From: Patiria miniata
Lineage: Eukaryota; Echinodermata; Asteroidea; Valvatida; Asterinidae
Assembly: GCF_015706575.1 (NCBI RefSeq)
Contig: NW_024037051.1
Coordinates: forward strand, 18,619,153-18,683,152
DNA: 64,000 bases
Reading direction: 5' to 3'
The notes under the pieces were generated by a model. The model saw only the letters and a list, made by a program, of their open reading frames with translations. It ran no database searches and had not been told where the DNA came from. Below are positions 11,101 to 26,100 of this stretch, piece by piece (position 1 is the first letter of the stretch; each line of letters begins with the position of its first letter). A program made the position numbers and the translations under genes.

Positions 11101-14100
11101 TCATCATCATCATTGGGCGGCAGCAGCCGAGATGGAAGAAACCAAACTCTTCCAGACTCTCTTGTCCGCCATGGCCGTTATGATGTCATCAACGTGCTGG
11201 CTCACATCATTGCATAACAAATGGAGCCTTACCCTTAACAAATCGTTCCACACCATCTTGGTTGATGACTGGTTTTGTCCGTCCTTGTGGCTTTAGGGCC
11301 AATCCTTCATTCTTGTTAACCGTTGTCATGAATGTCAGTCTATATTTGTGCATTTAACAAGGTATACATGGACTTTCACTACATAGTGGGGCATTGGCAC
11401 ATTGTGACATTAGAAATTTAACTCATGGTACAGGGAACAATTACCAAGTTATGGTGCAAGACTACATGCAAGTCACAGCATGACTTGTCAATGGGCCAGT
11501 GCCACAACAAGTTGTTGTGCCATGACTATTCAGGGTTTTTTTTGGATTGGGGTCTCGACTTTAGTCGCTCTTGTCGAAATCATCTAAAAATCATTCTTGG
11601 AGTCAAACCAGCTACCTCGGTTCTACTCAAACAATTGTCTCATGCAGTCTTGATGAAAAAAACTTGGCACTGATGCAGTAATGGAGAAGTGGCATGTACC
11701 ATGTTTTGTGTCATATTCGTGTGGATGCTCCAGAAAAAGCCTGTTCCGGGGGGGGGGGGGGGGACCTACGAGTAAAAGTCCTACGGGCAGCATAAATTGT
11801 TCTGATTGGGAATGCATCCATTTCACAATGGGAATCTCAAACGATTCTGGACCATTGACCATCTAGATGAGTTGTTCAACACTTCCCATATTTTTTCATG
11901 GAGATGTTCTTTGACAGTGCTCCCGATCTTCTCTGTTCAGTTGCAGTTCGTATTGCAAACCCTGCCCGTATGGTAAATTCTCCCCCTTTGACAACCGATG
12001 CTTGGCTTGCCGTCCTGTTACTCCGTGCAAACCTAATGAAGAGGTAATTTGGTGGGTGGAAGGTGTGACTACCGGCTTTTTGAACTGGCTTTATGGTCTC
12101 ACAATGAACATTCGTAGGATATGACGTTTACATGTTTAAACGAAAACAATTCTAAATCCTTTCACATATGTTCATAACATTAGATGAAACTCGAATTATA
12201 AAAAATGGACCTCCGTTTATCCGATCTTTTTTTGAGTTAAACAGCAAAAAAAAAATGTTCTCAATGTATGTGTCCACTATTTATTATGTCAATTATTGAT
12301 TTATGTCAATCATGCCGGTCTGCAGACATGGGCAGTCATCAGCCTTTGTAAAATGGCTAAATATTTCAATGTTTCTTAAAATATTACCGAAACATTTACA
12401 AAATTAAACGCAAAGTCACATTCTTAGTTATTTCACGGTATGAGCCAAATGAAAATTAAAAGTGTCCATCTGTTAAACATTTATATAATATCGGATGGCT
12501 TTGAGGTGGATACAAGAATATATTGTACAAGCTATGACAATATTGCACGAGACGAAGACGAGTGCAATATTGTCATAGCGAGTGCAATATTCTTGTATCC
12601 ACCGAAAACAAGCCATCCAATATTATTATTATTTATATCAGGCTGACTTGATCCGCAAGAAGCACAATTCAAGACACTGTCTTCATTGAATCTTTTTCGT
12701 TTACATCAAACGTTTTGAAGCTGCCACTGTAATTGTGCTACTTTTTGAACTACTTTTTTTTTTGGCCCAATAAATCATTCCAATAATGTTGATCAGTCTA
12801 TGCACGGTGATTTCTCTGCTTAGAATTCAGCTATTCCCTCAAATTGTAACATTACAATATTTCATCATACACTACCTTGATATTTGATCGTTCTATTTCA
12901 CTTTTTGATCAAAGGTGATCATACGTGCCACAGGAAGGGCAGACCAGGTGTGCGGCTGCCGACGTCAAGGTAAGACAAGACATCCAAAGTTACAGACTTC
13001 CAACATCCAGTAGTTAGTGCACAATTTCAAAAAACATCCTTTCTGTTTATTTAGTTTCTTTGGGCAAACATTTTGTATGTCCTTGTTCTTCAGCAGCCAA
13101 CAGTCTTTTAAGATTTACAGAGATGAACTTTCTAATCAACTTTAGTAATAGTAGTAGCAGTAAGTACGTCACTAGCAAATATGGCCAATCGGGCCGACGT
13201 TTATCTCCAGTTTCCTTGGCATGAAACAACTGAAAATATTTCCATTCCCCCCCCCCCCATGGGATGCCAGTTCATCATGGGCTACACTCCCCACCTAATT
13301 CTATTACCCATGTACACTCCCATGTGGAAAGAAGGAATTGGGGTGAAATGGCTTGCCCAAGGACACAACATATAGCTAGGATCTTGATTTGAACCCCTGA
13401 CCCTCTGATCACGAGGCACACCCTAATCACTTGAACACATCTAATTGTCACAAGATCCCCCTCAACCAGGAGGACCCCGGAATGGTACTTTAGATCAAAC
13501 TCTGATGGTAAAGACTCAACTCAGACAAAATGAAAAAAAGGACAGATCTGTATATAATTTCAAGATTAATTTAATTCACAATATCACCAATATTAACATA
13601 CACTTAGATTTCATCCTACAAAGAAACTAAATAAATACATCATTATTAATACATTACAAAACAATCAACGAAAGTGGGCCCAAATCAACGGTTCGTGTGA
13701 AGTGTTCGGGTTGATGTGGTTGTGGGTGTGGTGCACCGGTGCCTGCCCTGGTAGTACCATCTGTGTCCGTAGAGTCCTCTGCCCACGTGTGACCTTTCCT
13801 GACAATCCTGCTGGTATGGTCGACTTGAGTTCGGCCCGCCGAGGATGTCTATCTCACTGTGCGGAGTTCCCAAAACCAGACGTTACGTCCCAAAAACCCT
13901 GGTTTAGAATTAAGTACAAGTTGTCACCATGCATCTCTCTTACACAAGATTATTACATGCAACATCCATAGCAGTTTAAGCTCATTTAACATAGCATAAA
14001 ATGCAATGTACAGTTTATACACAAAACCCAAACAATGTGTTATTGCCAAGGCACATTTCCAATGTTTTACAACAGTTATACAAATACAAATTTTCACTTT

Positions 14101-17100
14101 TTAAATTCAGATTGAAAATTGTAATGCAATAATACTTACAGGTTATGGCGAATAACCTGGTCTACATTTTATTGACTTTGACGAGGAGACGAGGACGGCT
14201 GCAGCCTACCGACTCTGTGGGACTCATTCCCAACGGCGCAAATAATTGCAAACTCAGTTCACTAGGAACCTACAACTCCCCAATGTGGGTACACATGAGC
14301 ATAACATGCCCTGACGTAGTGTCGGTCCTGGTCTTGCCTCCAAGTGCCTAGCCAACGCCACAATCTGGATTTTATACCCAAGACTGATGGTCTAAAAGTA
14401 TTTCAAAACCTCAGAACATGTCAAGTTAATCTATTGACAGGCACGGACTGCTCAGTTAAATCCCACCATTGTTAAATACTTATAGGATTAACAGCTTATA
14501 CATTGTAATGCCAAAGTGTTCAACTGGAGTCAAGTCATGATAAGATTACCCCAATTCCAACTTCGTGGACTTCTAATACATCCAAAAAATTAGGTTGGGT
14601 CTCTCCCTTAATACAATCACACACAAAATTTTCACACTATATATATATATCAATTAGGTTGGGGTCGCTTCCCCATAATACAATCACAAAAAGAAAAAGC
14701 TATACAGTATAAGTCTGGAAATTAAATATTCACAAGACCTTTTAAAATCAACTTGCGACACTAATCAACTGTCCATGTTGCTAATTGGATTTTGTTTTTG
14801 GTCTGCTATATTTTTGGCACCATGAGTTTAAACATTTGGAAGTTTTTCAACTTTGCTTTGTTTTGCCAGACCTGACGTGCCCACCATGTCCAGAGCAGAC
14901 TACACCTACTTTTACAAGTACACAAGGTTTGATTTTTAAAGATATTTTTTTTTCAAGGCATGAGATATTTTCGGACTTTTGTCTGAAACCCGACCTTTGG
15001 AATCTAAGAGGAAGATGACAGTATAGGTAGAAATGCAGCCTTCAGATCAAATTTTCAGACCCTTTATGAATTGACAGTCTCAACCCAGAGCCTTAAACGT
15101 TACACACACAAAAATGCATTTTATCCATAAACTTTCTTGATCTCGTTTTAAAGACATTTGCTACAAGGACACCAACCCTTTGGAAATTAAAACTATTACG
15201 AATTGCAATGATTTTTTTTTAAGTTGAAACAGTCGTAGACCCTAGTGTGAACCCTCCACAAGAAAAACGAGCAACTGACAATCAATGGACCTTTGGTGAG
15301 TATTCGCATGGCTATTTGAAGGTAGGGTGGTGGAGCCCACTGGAATGGACGTTTAGCAAAATTACCGTGGGTGCCTGCGTACAGTGTGTTCCTCCCACGA
15401 GAGCTTTTGAACAAAAACAGGGCCTGGCCTAGAACAAATTGCAAAAGCATTTATTTTAACGCTATCACGCCAAGAAAATATCACTATTTAACATACTAAA
15501 AATCTAATTTCATCAAAGGAGTGGAAAAGTGTTTTTATTCACATCACATGTAAACGGTTGTACGGAGGACTTCCATGTTTTCTTTTTTTGTCCGTTACCC
15601 GTCAGAAAATCCTTTCAAATCACGTATATGAGACTTCGTGAGACACGACTGATCACAGCAGACGACTTTCCTATGTCCACCAATTATTAAACTGTAATGC
15701 AATTTACACTGTCGCTAGGTACTATAGGATATTTGAAAAAATCAAGAAATTTGAGATTTTTTTTCTGCCCAAATTATTTACTGGTTAAAATAAATCACTT
15801 TGTCCTCAATAAACCATTTAATTCAAGGAAAATCTTTGCATAAACAGGTGTACTTGAGACAAGGCTGGGCGATGGTAAACACATGTCTTCACATAAACAA
15901 TAATGTCTGGCGAAGCTAAATACGAGCCGTTGTAGTCAGAGTTGTAATGACTCGAGTCAATGACTCGACTCGAGTCCGACTCGAGTCACATTTTTTGGCG
16001 ACTCGACTCGACTCGAGTCCCGACGGGTAAATGACTCGACTCGACTCGAGTCACTGCGAGCAAATGACTCGACTCGACTCGAGTCCCTCATCAGAATGAC
16101 TCGACTCGACTCGAGGAAGGCTAATAAGACTCGAGTCCCAAAATAAAAGCAAAACTTACTTGCGAAAAATATTTGCAATGACTTACGCTGCGCCGTTCGC
16201 GTTGCCAGTTTTTGTTCACGTCACGTTAATGTTCGCGAATAATGTACGTTTATATACAGCGGCAGTCTGTTTCCTTCCTCCATAATGAAACAACAAACAT
16301 ACACCGTGAAGCGGACTCCCACCTTGTGGTTCTATAGCATGTAATGCTACACCCGGAACCAGACTTAAAACGCATTTCTCAATCCGTGGTTTCATCATTG
16401 GTTTCGGGCAATTTTGAAGTTCTTGGTGGAACGCTGGCTAAATTCATGTCCCGATTTCACACACAAAAATGGATACGGACGGGCCCACCTTTAAATAATC
16501 AGAAACAGTTTTGTATAATGCAATTAGGTTTTAACGTTGTCAGCGATCAGCGAACAACAAAATCTAGACCCGATGCCAAACCAGTTATAAGACCGAAGTT
16601 TCACATCTTCTTATCTGTGACGTGAGCTAGCAATGGAAACTGTTGGTTGGGTACCATACAGCATACTTTATGTCTTTGGATTTCCGTAATAGACTGGTGC
16701 CTTGTATTCTTTCTCTCTTGTGTTTGTTGTTTTTTATTGTAATTAAGTGTTCAAATATTTGTGACTCGAATTGACTCAAGCTAAATACTTGACTCGACTC
16801 GACTCGACTCGACTCGACCACACTCTGTGACTCGACTCGACTCGTCTCGACCTTGTTGACCTAATGACTCGACTCGACTCGAGTCATTTCTTTAAAATGA
16901 CTCGACTCGACTCGAGTCACAAAAATCAGTGACTTGTTACAACTCTGGTTGTAGTTAACACCGCACTGTACCGTGTGCCTAAATCCACACACGTGAACAC
17001 GTTGTACATGCACAGATTGCATGACACACTTAAAGTGACCTGGAAAGTATATACATTTTAGGTGCGCGCTCCAATAAACAGTGCATTGCTAGGTGACGTC

Positions 17101-20100
17101 TACAGACTTAATGAATAAATTATGAAACCAAGGTCAAAGGTAAATCTACTACAGTTTGACAATGTGCGCCTGCGTTACACATGCACTGACCAACCGTTTT
17201 TCCTTTGTGTATGGTCAAACATGATTTTAGACATCCCATTTTGCTAATAAGCATATCCCCTGTATGGACTTATTGCGCACTTTAGGCGGAAAATCGTCCA
17301 CTCTATCGGTACTGCCTTTCATAAAATTATGACTTGAAAAGTTTCCGACGCAATGTCGTCTGCTGCACTCTCGTGTGGTCATGAATCCTAAACATTAGGG
17401 AGGTTTCGCAAGCGAACGGATACGCTTACACTTACGTTTAGCTATCCGTATCCGTTTTTTACTTGCGTGTAGCGAGAGCGAGATATGCGTGTCGTCTGCA
17501 CGTATGACGTCATACGCCACTCACTATCCGCTAAACGTGCAGACGACACGCATATCTCGCTCGCTGCACGTACGGTAAGTAAAAAACGAATACGGATAGC
17601 TAAGCGTAAGTGTAAGCGTATCCATTCGCTTGCGAAACCTCCCTAATAGCTTATATAGGCATACAAATCGAAGCTAGTCACCAGACGAATTGTCGAGGTT
17701 CAAAAGGTCTCAAATTGTTATCTCCAAAAAAAGTGCTTGAAAAACACCCTTCCACTCCATGGAAACAATTAGATTTTGTACATGTTGTTTGTGTATTTAT
17801 TTGAAGTTGTTTGACGCTTGAATGGTTTCTATTGCAATTTGTTCTACATTGTAGGTCTGAACTGAAATTGACCGGACTAAATGTTCATGCATAGAGTCTA
17901 TATCATGAATTTAACTTCTTAAGTTATGTAAAAGTAATGCAAAGACATGTGATGTTATTGTTGAAATATTAATTTTTCATTTTTTTCAAATAGATGGCTG
18001 GTCTGTTGTTATAGGCATCATTTTAGCTATGGGTCTTGTACTTCTTGTTGTTTGGATAGTATGTATTTTATTGAAAGAAAGAGGCTACCATCTGAGGTTA
18101 CCATGTAAGTACCGTTGCCAACATTCTTTATTCATTATCATATAAAATTCTTTTAATTTAAAAAAATTACAGCAACTGTTTTATCAGCAACCGGTTTAAA
18201 ACATATTCATTAATGATCGATCGCACTAATATCCCTGACAACAGGCAGAGCATACTGTTCAAAACGTTGAGTCCCTCCGATTCTTTTCAGAACCACACAT
18301 ACTCACAAAAGAGATTTATTCACATGGTGCTACCGCAAACTTATCTTGTCTTACTAGTATCCCTGTTCAGAAATACTATTTAGGTCCAAAACCATACAAA
18401 ATATGACTACATTGCAACAACTTAGTTCTACTAATTTACTCCATGCTTGTGTGCACAGCATGTGTTTGCTCACCATCTCCTTAAATATGGTTATGACGTG
18501 AGTGTTCCGTGAGCACTCGCAGTACAAACTGTGTGCAGTGTTTAACAGGCATTGTAAAGCATCCACGACCTTCAACCAGTATAAATAAGTTAAAGAGGTT
18601 GTGGAATGCTCGAAGACATTTCCATCATTTTTTGGGTATTTGTAGCCTAAGGTGTGATGAAATAAAAACGACTATTGTTTCTGTCATGAAATGAGTACAA
18701 AGGGTACTTCTGAGAGCTATTTTTCAGGTCCTGTTTCGACCCGAACGTGCAATTTGTGTAAAAGTCGTCGTTGCGGGCAGCAAACAAAACACAGTAAATC
18801 GTGACGTAATAAACAGGCTGTTTATTACGTCACGATTTACATGTACTGTGTTTTGTTTGCTGCCCGCAACGACGACTTTTACATTGTGTAAAAATCGTCG
18901 TTGCGGGCAGCAAACAAAACACAGTAAATCGTGACGTAATAAACAGGACTCGTTTATGCTCCTCTGCATCAGGAGTCCTGTTTATTACGTCACGATTTAC
19001 TGTGTTTTGTTTGCTGCCCGCAACGACGACTTTTACACAAATTGCACTTTCGGATCGAAACAGGCATGACAGGACTTGAAAAACAGCTCTCAAAAGTACC
19101 TTTTGTACTCATTTTATGACAGAAACATTAGTCGTTTTTATTTCATCACACCTTCGGCTACATATACCCGAAAAATGACGGAAATGTCTTCGAGCATTCC
19201 ACAACCTCTTTAGCTTTCTAGGTAATTAACCACTGTCTTTGGCACTTTTGCAGAGGGAATGCCCTGCTCTCCATATGGGTGGTTGGTTAGGGAGGGCTCG
19301 CCTGTGAGAGATTTAGCAACCCATCAGCTTTGCTATCCTGCTATTTTTTGTGCTGTATTGCAATCTCTTACTCATTCCCGCGTCTTTATCATTTTTGTTG
19401 GCAGCATCGTTTACTGTGCCCAAACTTTCCTGTCCTTTTTCTGCTTCACTTCTAAGGAACGTCAAGCTTTCATGGTATGTAAACTGAAGAGCAACTTTGA
19501 TGAAGAACTATAAGTAACCATGGTGGGAATAATCTCTTACATGTAGAGTGAACACTAGCAGACAATGGTCGGACAAGTCTAGCTGACCATTTAGAGCCAG
19601 CCAACAGATCAGGTTGGTTTGCCTAGTTGGTTACCATCAGACATGCGTATTGCAATGTGCTGCTGGGAGCCAGGAATGCACAGAAGTGTTGTGATGATGT
19701 TTGACCATTGTTGAGCGACCACCAGTGGTACTTGATCAAATGTGCTCTTAGTTGACATCTGTCAGCCTGTGCATGACCATTGTTGAGACTGCTTTCGCAC
19801 GTAACATTATTAACCGTTTGCTATTTTCCCGGGTTTGCAACATTGCTAACTTTGCTAGCATCATGACTTCGGGTGTATGTCGACCTGGCTACATGTTAAT
19901 TGCCTCTGACTAGTGCCCCTTGAACAAAGACATTGACAAAATGAGAAATTGCAAACAGGGCTGGATAGCTCCGTTGCATGGTGAGCACCAGAATGGATTC
20001 TGGAGGTCGCAGGTTCAAATCCTTGCCCAGTCAATTTCTTTGTTCAACTTTGAAAAATTATTACAATGTGTGTAGTCAGTCAGACTTTGTGGTATATTTG

Positions 20101-23100
20101 GAAATTTGTACTAAGCTGTATCCTCTTTGAGTGATCCCTGTTGGCTATTTCCTGGCATTGCGGCATTGCTAATGTTGCTAGCTTTGTGACTTTGGCCGTG
20201 ATCCCTGGCTATATGCCATGTTTGGTTTTGTGTTTAGGTGGATATCCACATTAGCTCCCGGATATAGAAAGTTGACAGAGTAGTTACCCAGACCTGGATT
20301 GTTAACTTCTAGATCCATAAATAGGGCATTGAAACCAACGTCCTGGCTCAGAAGTGTTCATAAACGTTATTTGTCTTCACCTGTTGCAAATCTGCACCAT
20401 TTTATGAGCCGAAATTTCACCTGTATACAAATACTTTATAAGTTAATTTCAGGGAAACAAGTAGCAACTCGAAGTGGTACAAAAGGTAAATAAATATTGG
20501 AGCATTTTACATATAATTTCATTTGACTACCTCCTTAACATTATCTTTCAAGTTCGCTGATTAGTGCGATAAAATATTTGAATGAAATTGATTTAAATTT
20601 ACTTGGTACACTGCAAGTGCTTCAGTAGCAATTTCAATTTTCAGCCATTACAGCATTTGTTGGAGTAGAAGGATCATGAGAGAAAAAGGAGGTAACACAC
20701 TGATTATACAGTGTTTAAAAACGTCGGTGAAGGGTAAAACCTTATTTGATTTATATCACCCCGACGCAAAATTCCATCTTATAATAGTTTATGCGGTACC
20801 CGCTGCTGTGTACATCAGATTCGAACCGGCCAACCGATCCCGTTAGCTCGGTGGTCGAGCGGAAAGACATCTGCACTAGAAAGCAGGAGGTCGTGGGTTC
20901 GAGTCCCACCCGAGTGATTTTTTTCCAACTTTCACTCGGGAGGTAACACACTGAGTATGCAGTATTTAAAAAAACGTCGGTGAAGGGAAAAACCTAATTT
21001 AATTTACATTGAAGATGCTAAGGTACATTGCTCATTATGCTGTTGCACCTTGCTGATGCATGGTGCACATTGTTGACATTGAGGTGCATTACTGACGTTT
21101 CTGCTGTGAATAACTGCTGTGACCAGTAGGTTTGGATCATCTCACACCAATGGGAAAGGACCTAGATAATAAAACAATCAAGCCTATTAACCCTCCTATG
21201 CAAACATACATTCTGTGCCAAGATGTCCTTTCGGTCAAAATCAATCAACTGACTGTTTTCAACAGTTAAAATGGTTATGACATGAGTGTTCCTCGAGTAC
21301 TCGATTGTAGCCAGTGCACGCAGTACAAACTGTGTTCATGTGGCATATGGAGCAAGGGGTACATGTATTTCCACCAGTTTTTAACATTGTTTAACAGGCA
21401 TTTTTCATGTTTTAAACCTTCCACACATGACCTTCAAAATGTTGATGTTTAAGCTATTTATGAATAAGGGAATAAATGTGTGTTTGGGAGGCATTATAAC
21501 ACTCTGTTTAAGACCGGTGGGAGTCTGGATCACTGATCTCTATATAAAGTCTGGATAGCTAATATAGAGCCGCACAATGTACGAATTTGACGCCATATTG
21601 GTGAGACCGGCTGGTGATCTACAAAGGACAAGTTGCCGTTTTTATAGACGGCATGATTTCTTTTGTAGCGTCGCGGTTCACTTGACTTATATTTTGACCA
21701 CCACCACTGACCAAGGTTAACTACAATTTTTCTAACGTCGTGGCTACTAAAATGCCGCAAATATAACTTTTTCGGCGTTTTGAAATAATAATCACTACGG
21801 AAATGTGTCCCTTTTAGAACATCATAATATGTGTACGTGACCAAAATGCGCGTCAACTGTTGATACAACGCGCGCGTATTTACGCGTAGAACGTTCGTGT
21901 TATACGCGGCCATCTTCGTGAGACCGGGGGCGAATTGGTCAATATGCAAAGTCTACTGTGTGAATGTTGTATGCATATCCGCTATCCAGTCTTTATATAG
22001 AGATCAGTGGTCTGGGCCCAATTTCATAGCGCTGCTTAACAGCCGACTTTGTGCTTAGCGAGCCTCCATCTATTTCATAGGGACCGTTAAGCAGTAAGCA
22101 CAGCAAAAGCAGGCTTAACCTCAGAAGAAAACTTTGCTTAAATCGGTGACGTAACAATAGAAATCTCCATGCGCGCGCAACTGTAAGCACAATCACGGCA
22201 TGAAATAGTGCTTAAGCAGCAGAATGATTTTCTGCTATAGTAAGCACACCTTTTCTGCTTACTGTTAAGCAGTGCTATGAAATTGGGCCCTGGATAGGTG
22301 ATAATTACCCGAGGCGAAGCCGAGGGTATATGTAATTATCACCCATCCAGACTCCCACCGGTCTTAAACAGACTGTTTAATACCGACCGAACACATATTT
22401 ATTCTCATTCATAAATACCTTTTCGGTTAAAAAATATATATATTTTTGTTCCAAATATCAAAAGAAGTCAAAAACTAGACGTTACCAACCATTTTGGTCA
22501 ACAATTTTACTTCATGTTTTACGAAACACCCCTCTGACTATAATATGGAATGCCCCTCCACAACTTGTTACCTTATAGGGACATTTGCGTGCGCGTCGCG
22601 CGTACTGCGCGATGTCGTGCAAAACGCAGCTGGGCTGGTGTAGTGTGAATTTCGGACCATGAAATACTGATTCACTTGTAGTACATTGCGCATGCATACG
22701 GGAGGAATGTGAACGTTCAACCAATGAAACGTTAAAAGGCACCGGATTTCATGATAGGAGTCCAAATTTCATGTGACACTACTGGAAAAGTGTTTAAGAC
22801 CAGCTAGCCATGTCTTTATCATCCGTTTAAGACCAGCCACGTGACGGGCTTTCGACCAATAGGAATGCGTAAACTGTCTTAGGTATTTATGAATAATATT
22901 TAAACCAATGTCTGGGCAATTTGGCGCAAGGAATGTCTGTGTTCTCCATGTGAGATGTGGGGAGGGTGGAAGGCAGAGGAAAGCTTTAGCAACCCTTCAG
23001 TTTTGCAATTTTGCCAATATTTGTGCTCTCCTGCAATCTCTTAATCATTCTTGCAAATGAACCACGTCTTTATTGTTTTTCTTGGCAGCATCATTTACTG

Positions 23101-26100
23101 TGCCCATGCTTTCCTGTCATTTGCTTCTGCTTTGCTTCTATAAGCTACATCAAGCGATTATGGTATGTAAACTGCTGACATGTGCTGTAAGTCGTCAATT
23201 TGCCGACTTACATGAATGGTCTTTTGCACACATGATTCAATGCACTAATTGGCTTCGATTTACCCTGGATTATCTCCTTAATGCTTGAGTTGAATCTAGC
23301 AAATTAATCCTCAAATTGTATCATCACGGTTGGGATATTGATAGTAGAGACCACAACATATGACATATGTACGTGCACAGTAATGAATTAAATGTGTGCG
23401 TGGTCTGGTATGTACCATGCACGCATTGACTGCCGCAGTAGTCATTCAATAAGACAACCCCCAAAACGGACAGAGCGCATGCGTACAGCTGAGAGGGGGT
23501 ACTGGTATTGATATGCTCACGGTGCATGTGTGATGTATGCAGTATATTTTTAGGACACCCTTTTTCGACTCCGATGCATGCAGCGATCAGGTGGCTTTCC
23601 TCTCCTGCCTTCTTGGACTTGATTCTCATTCTTGACAGGCATTGTCTTGACTCAGTTTTTAAATTGGATCATCTAATTTTTGAATATCCAATGATCTTTC
23701 AACCTGTGAAAATCTTGATTGGTGTTGGGTACGAATAGCTGCCCCATGCATCTTTCTTTTTCTTGTTAGTGTTTGCATCCTTATGCTTAGCATCACTAAT
23801 ATCTTGTAATGCCTCATACTTGTCTGCCATAAAGAGTTCTCCTTTTGAGAATAATTTTCCTAAATTCCTTGCCATTTTTGTAGCCATGTCTGATAACCGA
23901 GCTTTATATGTAATTCATGCTAGAGGATTTGATGTTGATTCACCTACACGCAGACAGTACACTATACATGCTATACAACATAACAATAGGCCTTGGTAAT
24001 TTTTTTTGCTAAACCACGCAAATGCTGGACATGGATTAGCCTAAAACTCCTCATCACACTATTGTATCTGTTGTTATCACATTCCATACATGCCTACTCA
24101 ACCAAAAAGTACCCAATTACTCGCGTATGCAACTAAATTCTCCTAGTATGTAACTGGTTAGCAAGGTTCTTATTAGTAAGGTTTCATGAATAACAATTTA
24201 GTTGTGGACTACTAGGCATTTTAGTATCCTACTAAAAGCCTACAATAGTTGGCTGCTAAGTTAGTAAGGTTTCATGAATATGACCCCAGCAATTTAATGG
24301 TACTTGATCAAATTAAGTTCTCTCAGCATTGTTGAGATTGCTTTTGCTGTGATATTTTTAACCTCGATCACTCAAAGCTGTGCTCTGTGAAAAGCCTTAT
24401 CCTCTGTGATAAGTGCTCCCCGTTTTTCTATTTTCCTGGGTTTGCAGCAATTGTTAATAGCCTGGCCATATGGCATTATTATACACATATACTGGCAATG
24501 AAGTCAATAGTGCATGTCTGTGCGCCCCGAGGGACCGTGAGTGACCAGAAGAGGGGCAGAAAAAAAGTAAAGGACCCTCTTCTGGTCACTCACAGGCCCG
24601 AGGGGGGCAGTGCACTAGCGACCGAATTATACCAGTCCATATGTGTTTTATAGCACACCTGTCCAAAATATAAAATAAGAAAAGAGAATTGTCAGGGTTT
24701 TAAAATTGAACTGTTTTAATTCAACAATTAAATCATAAGTCCATAGGAGTTAAATCAACTGGTTCTTCTCAGAACCACAAAACAACTCACTAAGAGACAT
24801 TATTCACATGGTGTTGTCGCAAACCTCCCATTCATTGATCGTGTCCAGCATGCAAACCTTTAAGTCTCATTTAAATCATAAGCAATTCAACAATAAGCAA
24901 TTCAACAAGTTGAAATAGAGGGCGCTGTGACCAGTCAACAATTTCGTGTATAGTGCCTGAAAGATTGGTTTAGTGAACTAATAATTATTATTATCATTTT
25001 GGGTGGATAATGGACAATAGAATGCCATGGTCCAGTGGTTACGGCGTTTATGACTCAAGTACGATGGTACGTGGGTTCGAACCCTGCCAGGAACATAGTA
25101 TTTGTGCCCTTGGGCAAGACACTCAACTACAATTGCCTCTCTAGCTCCACCCAGGAGTATAAATGGGTACCTGTGTGAGGGTAGAGGACCGAATGTGAGC
25201 TGATATCGGCTACCGTGTGGTGTCGTGTCCTGATGAATGGGGGAATAATTGTACAGAGCTTTGAGATTGTTGATACAATGGAAAGCACTAAGCATTACAA
25301 TTTATTTATTTTATTAGCTCCCGGATCATATTGGAATTTGACAAAGTAGTTCATTAGCTTTATGTTTGCCTCGTAAATAGGGCATTGTAACCAACGCCTT
25401 GTTTCGGAAATGTTCATGAACATTGTATGTCTTAACCTTTTGCAAATTTGCAAATTGACATGCCTCAAAAGATCAGCCAGCATACCCTGCTCATCTTGCA
25501 TCATGCTTCATTGCTTCCAGTCACAGCATTTAACCTTGCCCTGGTTGTTGAGTTTGCCCCGGTTGTTTTCAGAAACTCACAAACTCATAAAAAGAGATTT
25601 GTTACATGGTGCTACCGTAAACCTTCATCAAATTGCTACCTCAAACATGCAAACATTCTTATCTTATCTAACATGCAGCTGAAGTTTCAGCTAATAAAAT
25701 TCACAGATTTGCCAAAAGTGAAAAAACGGTGAAAAAATACCTGTCTACCTTTCAGGATGAGAACCAGGATGAGAACCCTGGCTTTGCTGCTGCCCCACCC
25801 CCCCCCCCCCCCCACCCCCTCGCCTGCACCCAATTTCCAAAGTTGCTGGTCCCTCCTCAACTCATCTTGATAAAAAATCGACACTGCTGGTCATTTTCAG
25901 CCCCACCCAAGCTTCTCGGTCTTTTCTCACAAGCCCTCAGACAAAACTGAGTATACATACAGCAGTGGCGTAGCACAGTCATTTTTAATGGGGAGGTGGG
26001 GGGGGGGGTTTGTTGGAAAGGGCACTTGCCCATCCGTCATGTCCGTGGTGAAATGTAGACACCTTCTGTTTCTCCGGACACTTGGTCTCCCTAAAATCCA

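Larger units (their letters stand above)
19251..20562 (+). repeat. Intronic segmental duplication, unit around microexon A
   Basis: 19251-19500 matches 22929-23175 (shared TTGGCAGCATC(G/A)TTTACTGTG and TATGGTATGTAAACTG-like stretches). 20250-20560, which contains microexon A, matches the block at 25314-25450 plus 26785-26880, which contains microexon B. The later repeats split the second copy. Confidence 0.65.
21440..22900. mobile_element. Long inverted-repeat element, copy 1, with nested MITEs
   Basis: AGACCGGTGGGAGTCTGGAT (21511) and its inverse ATCCAGACTCCCACCGGTCT (22345) form a hairpin with TATTTATGAAT-type ends near 21458 and 22888. Two MITEs (21531-22009, 22013-22291) have inserted at its left arm. 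The right part (22380-22895) matches 56500-57000. Confidence 0.65.

Noticed and set aside
13685..14351. Possible gene in the GC-richer intron block
   Set aside because: Frames on both strands lack motifs and borders; it looks like a transposon relic at most.
19259..19513. Possible coding exon in the frame starting MPCSPYG
   Set aside because: Joining its acceptor to the transmembrane exon gives an immediate TAG; its homologue at 22929 is not open in the same frame, so it is intronic duplication.
20841..20918. Functional tRNA-Ser gene
   Set aside because: Box B is good and the CTAGAAA loop is tRNA-Ser-like, but the acceptor stem does not pair and the anticodon stem is broken; it fits a SINE head.
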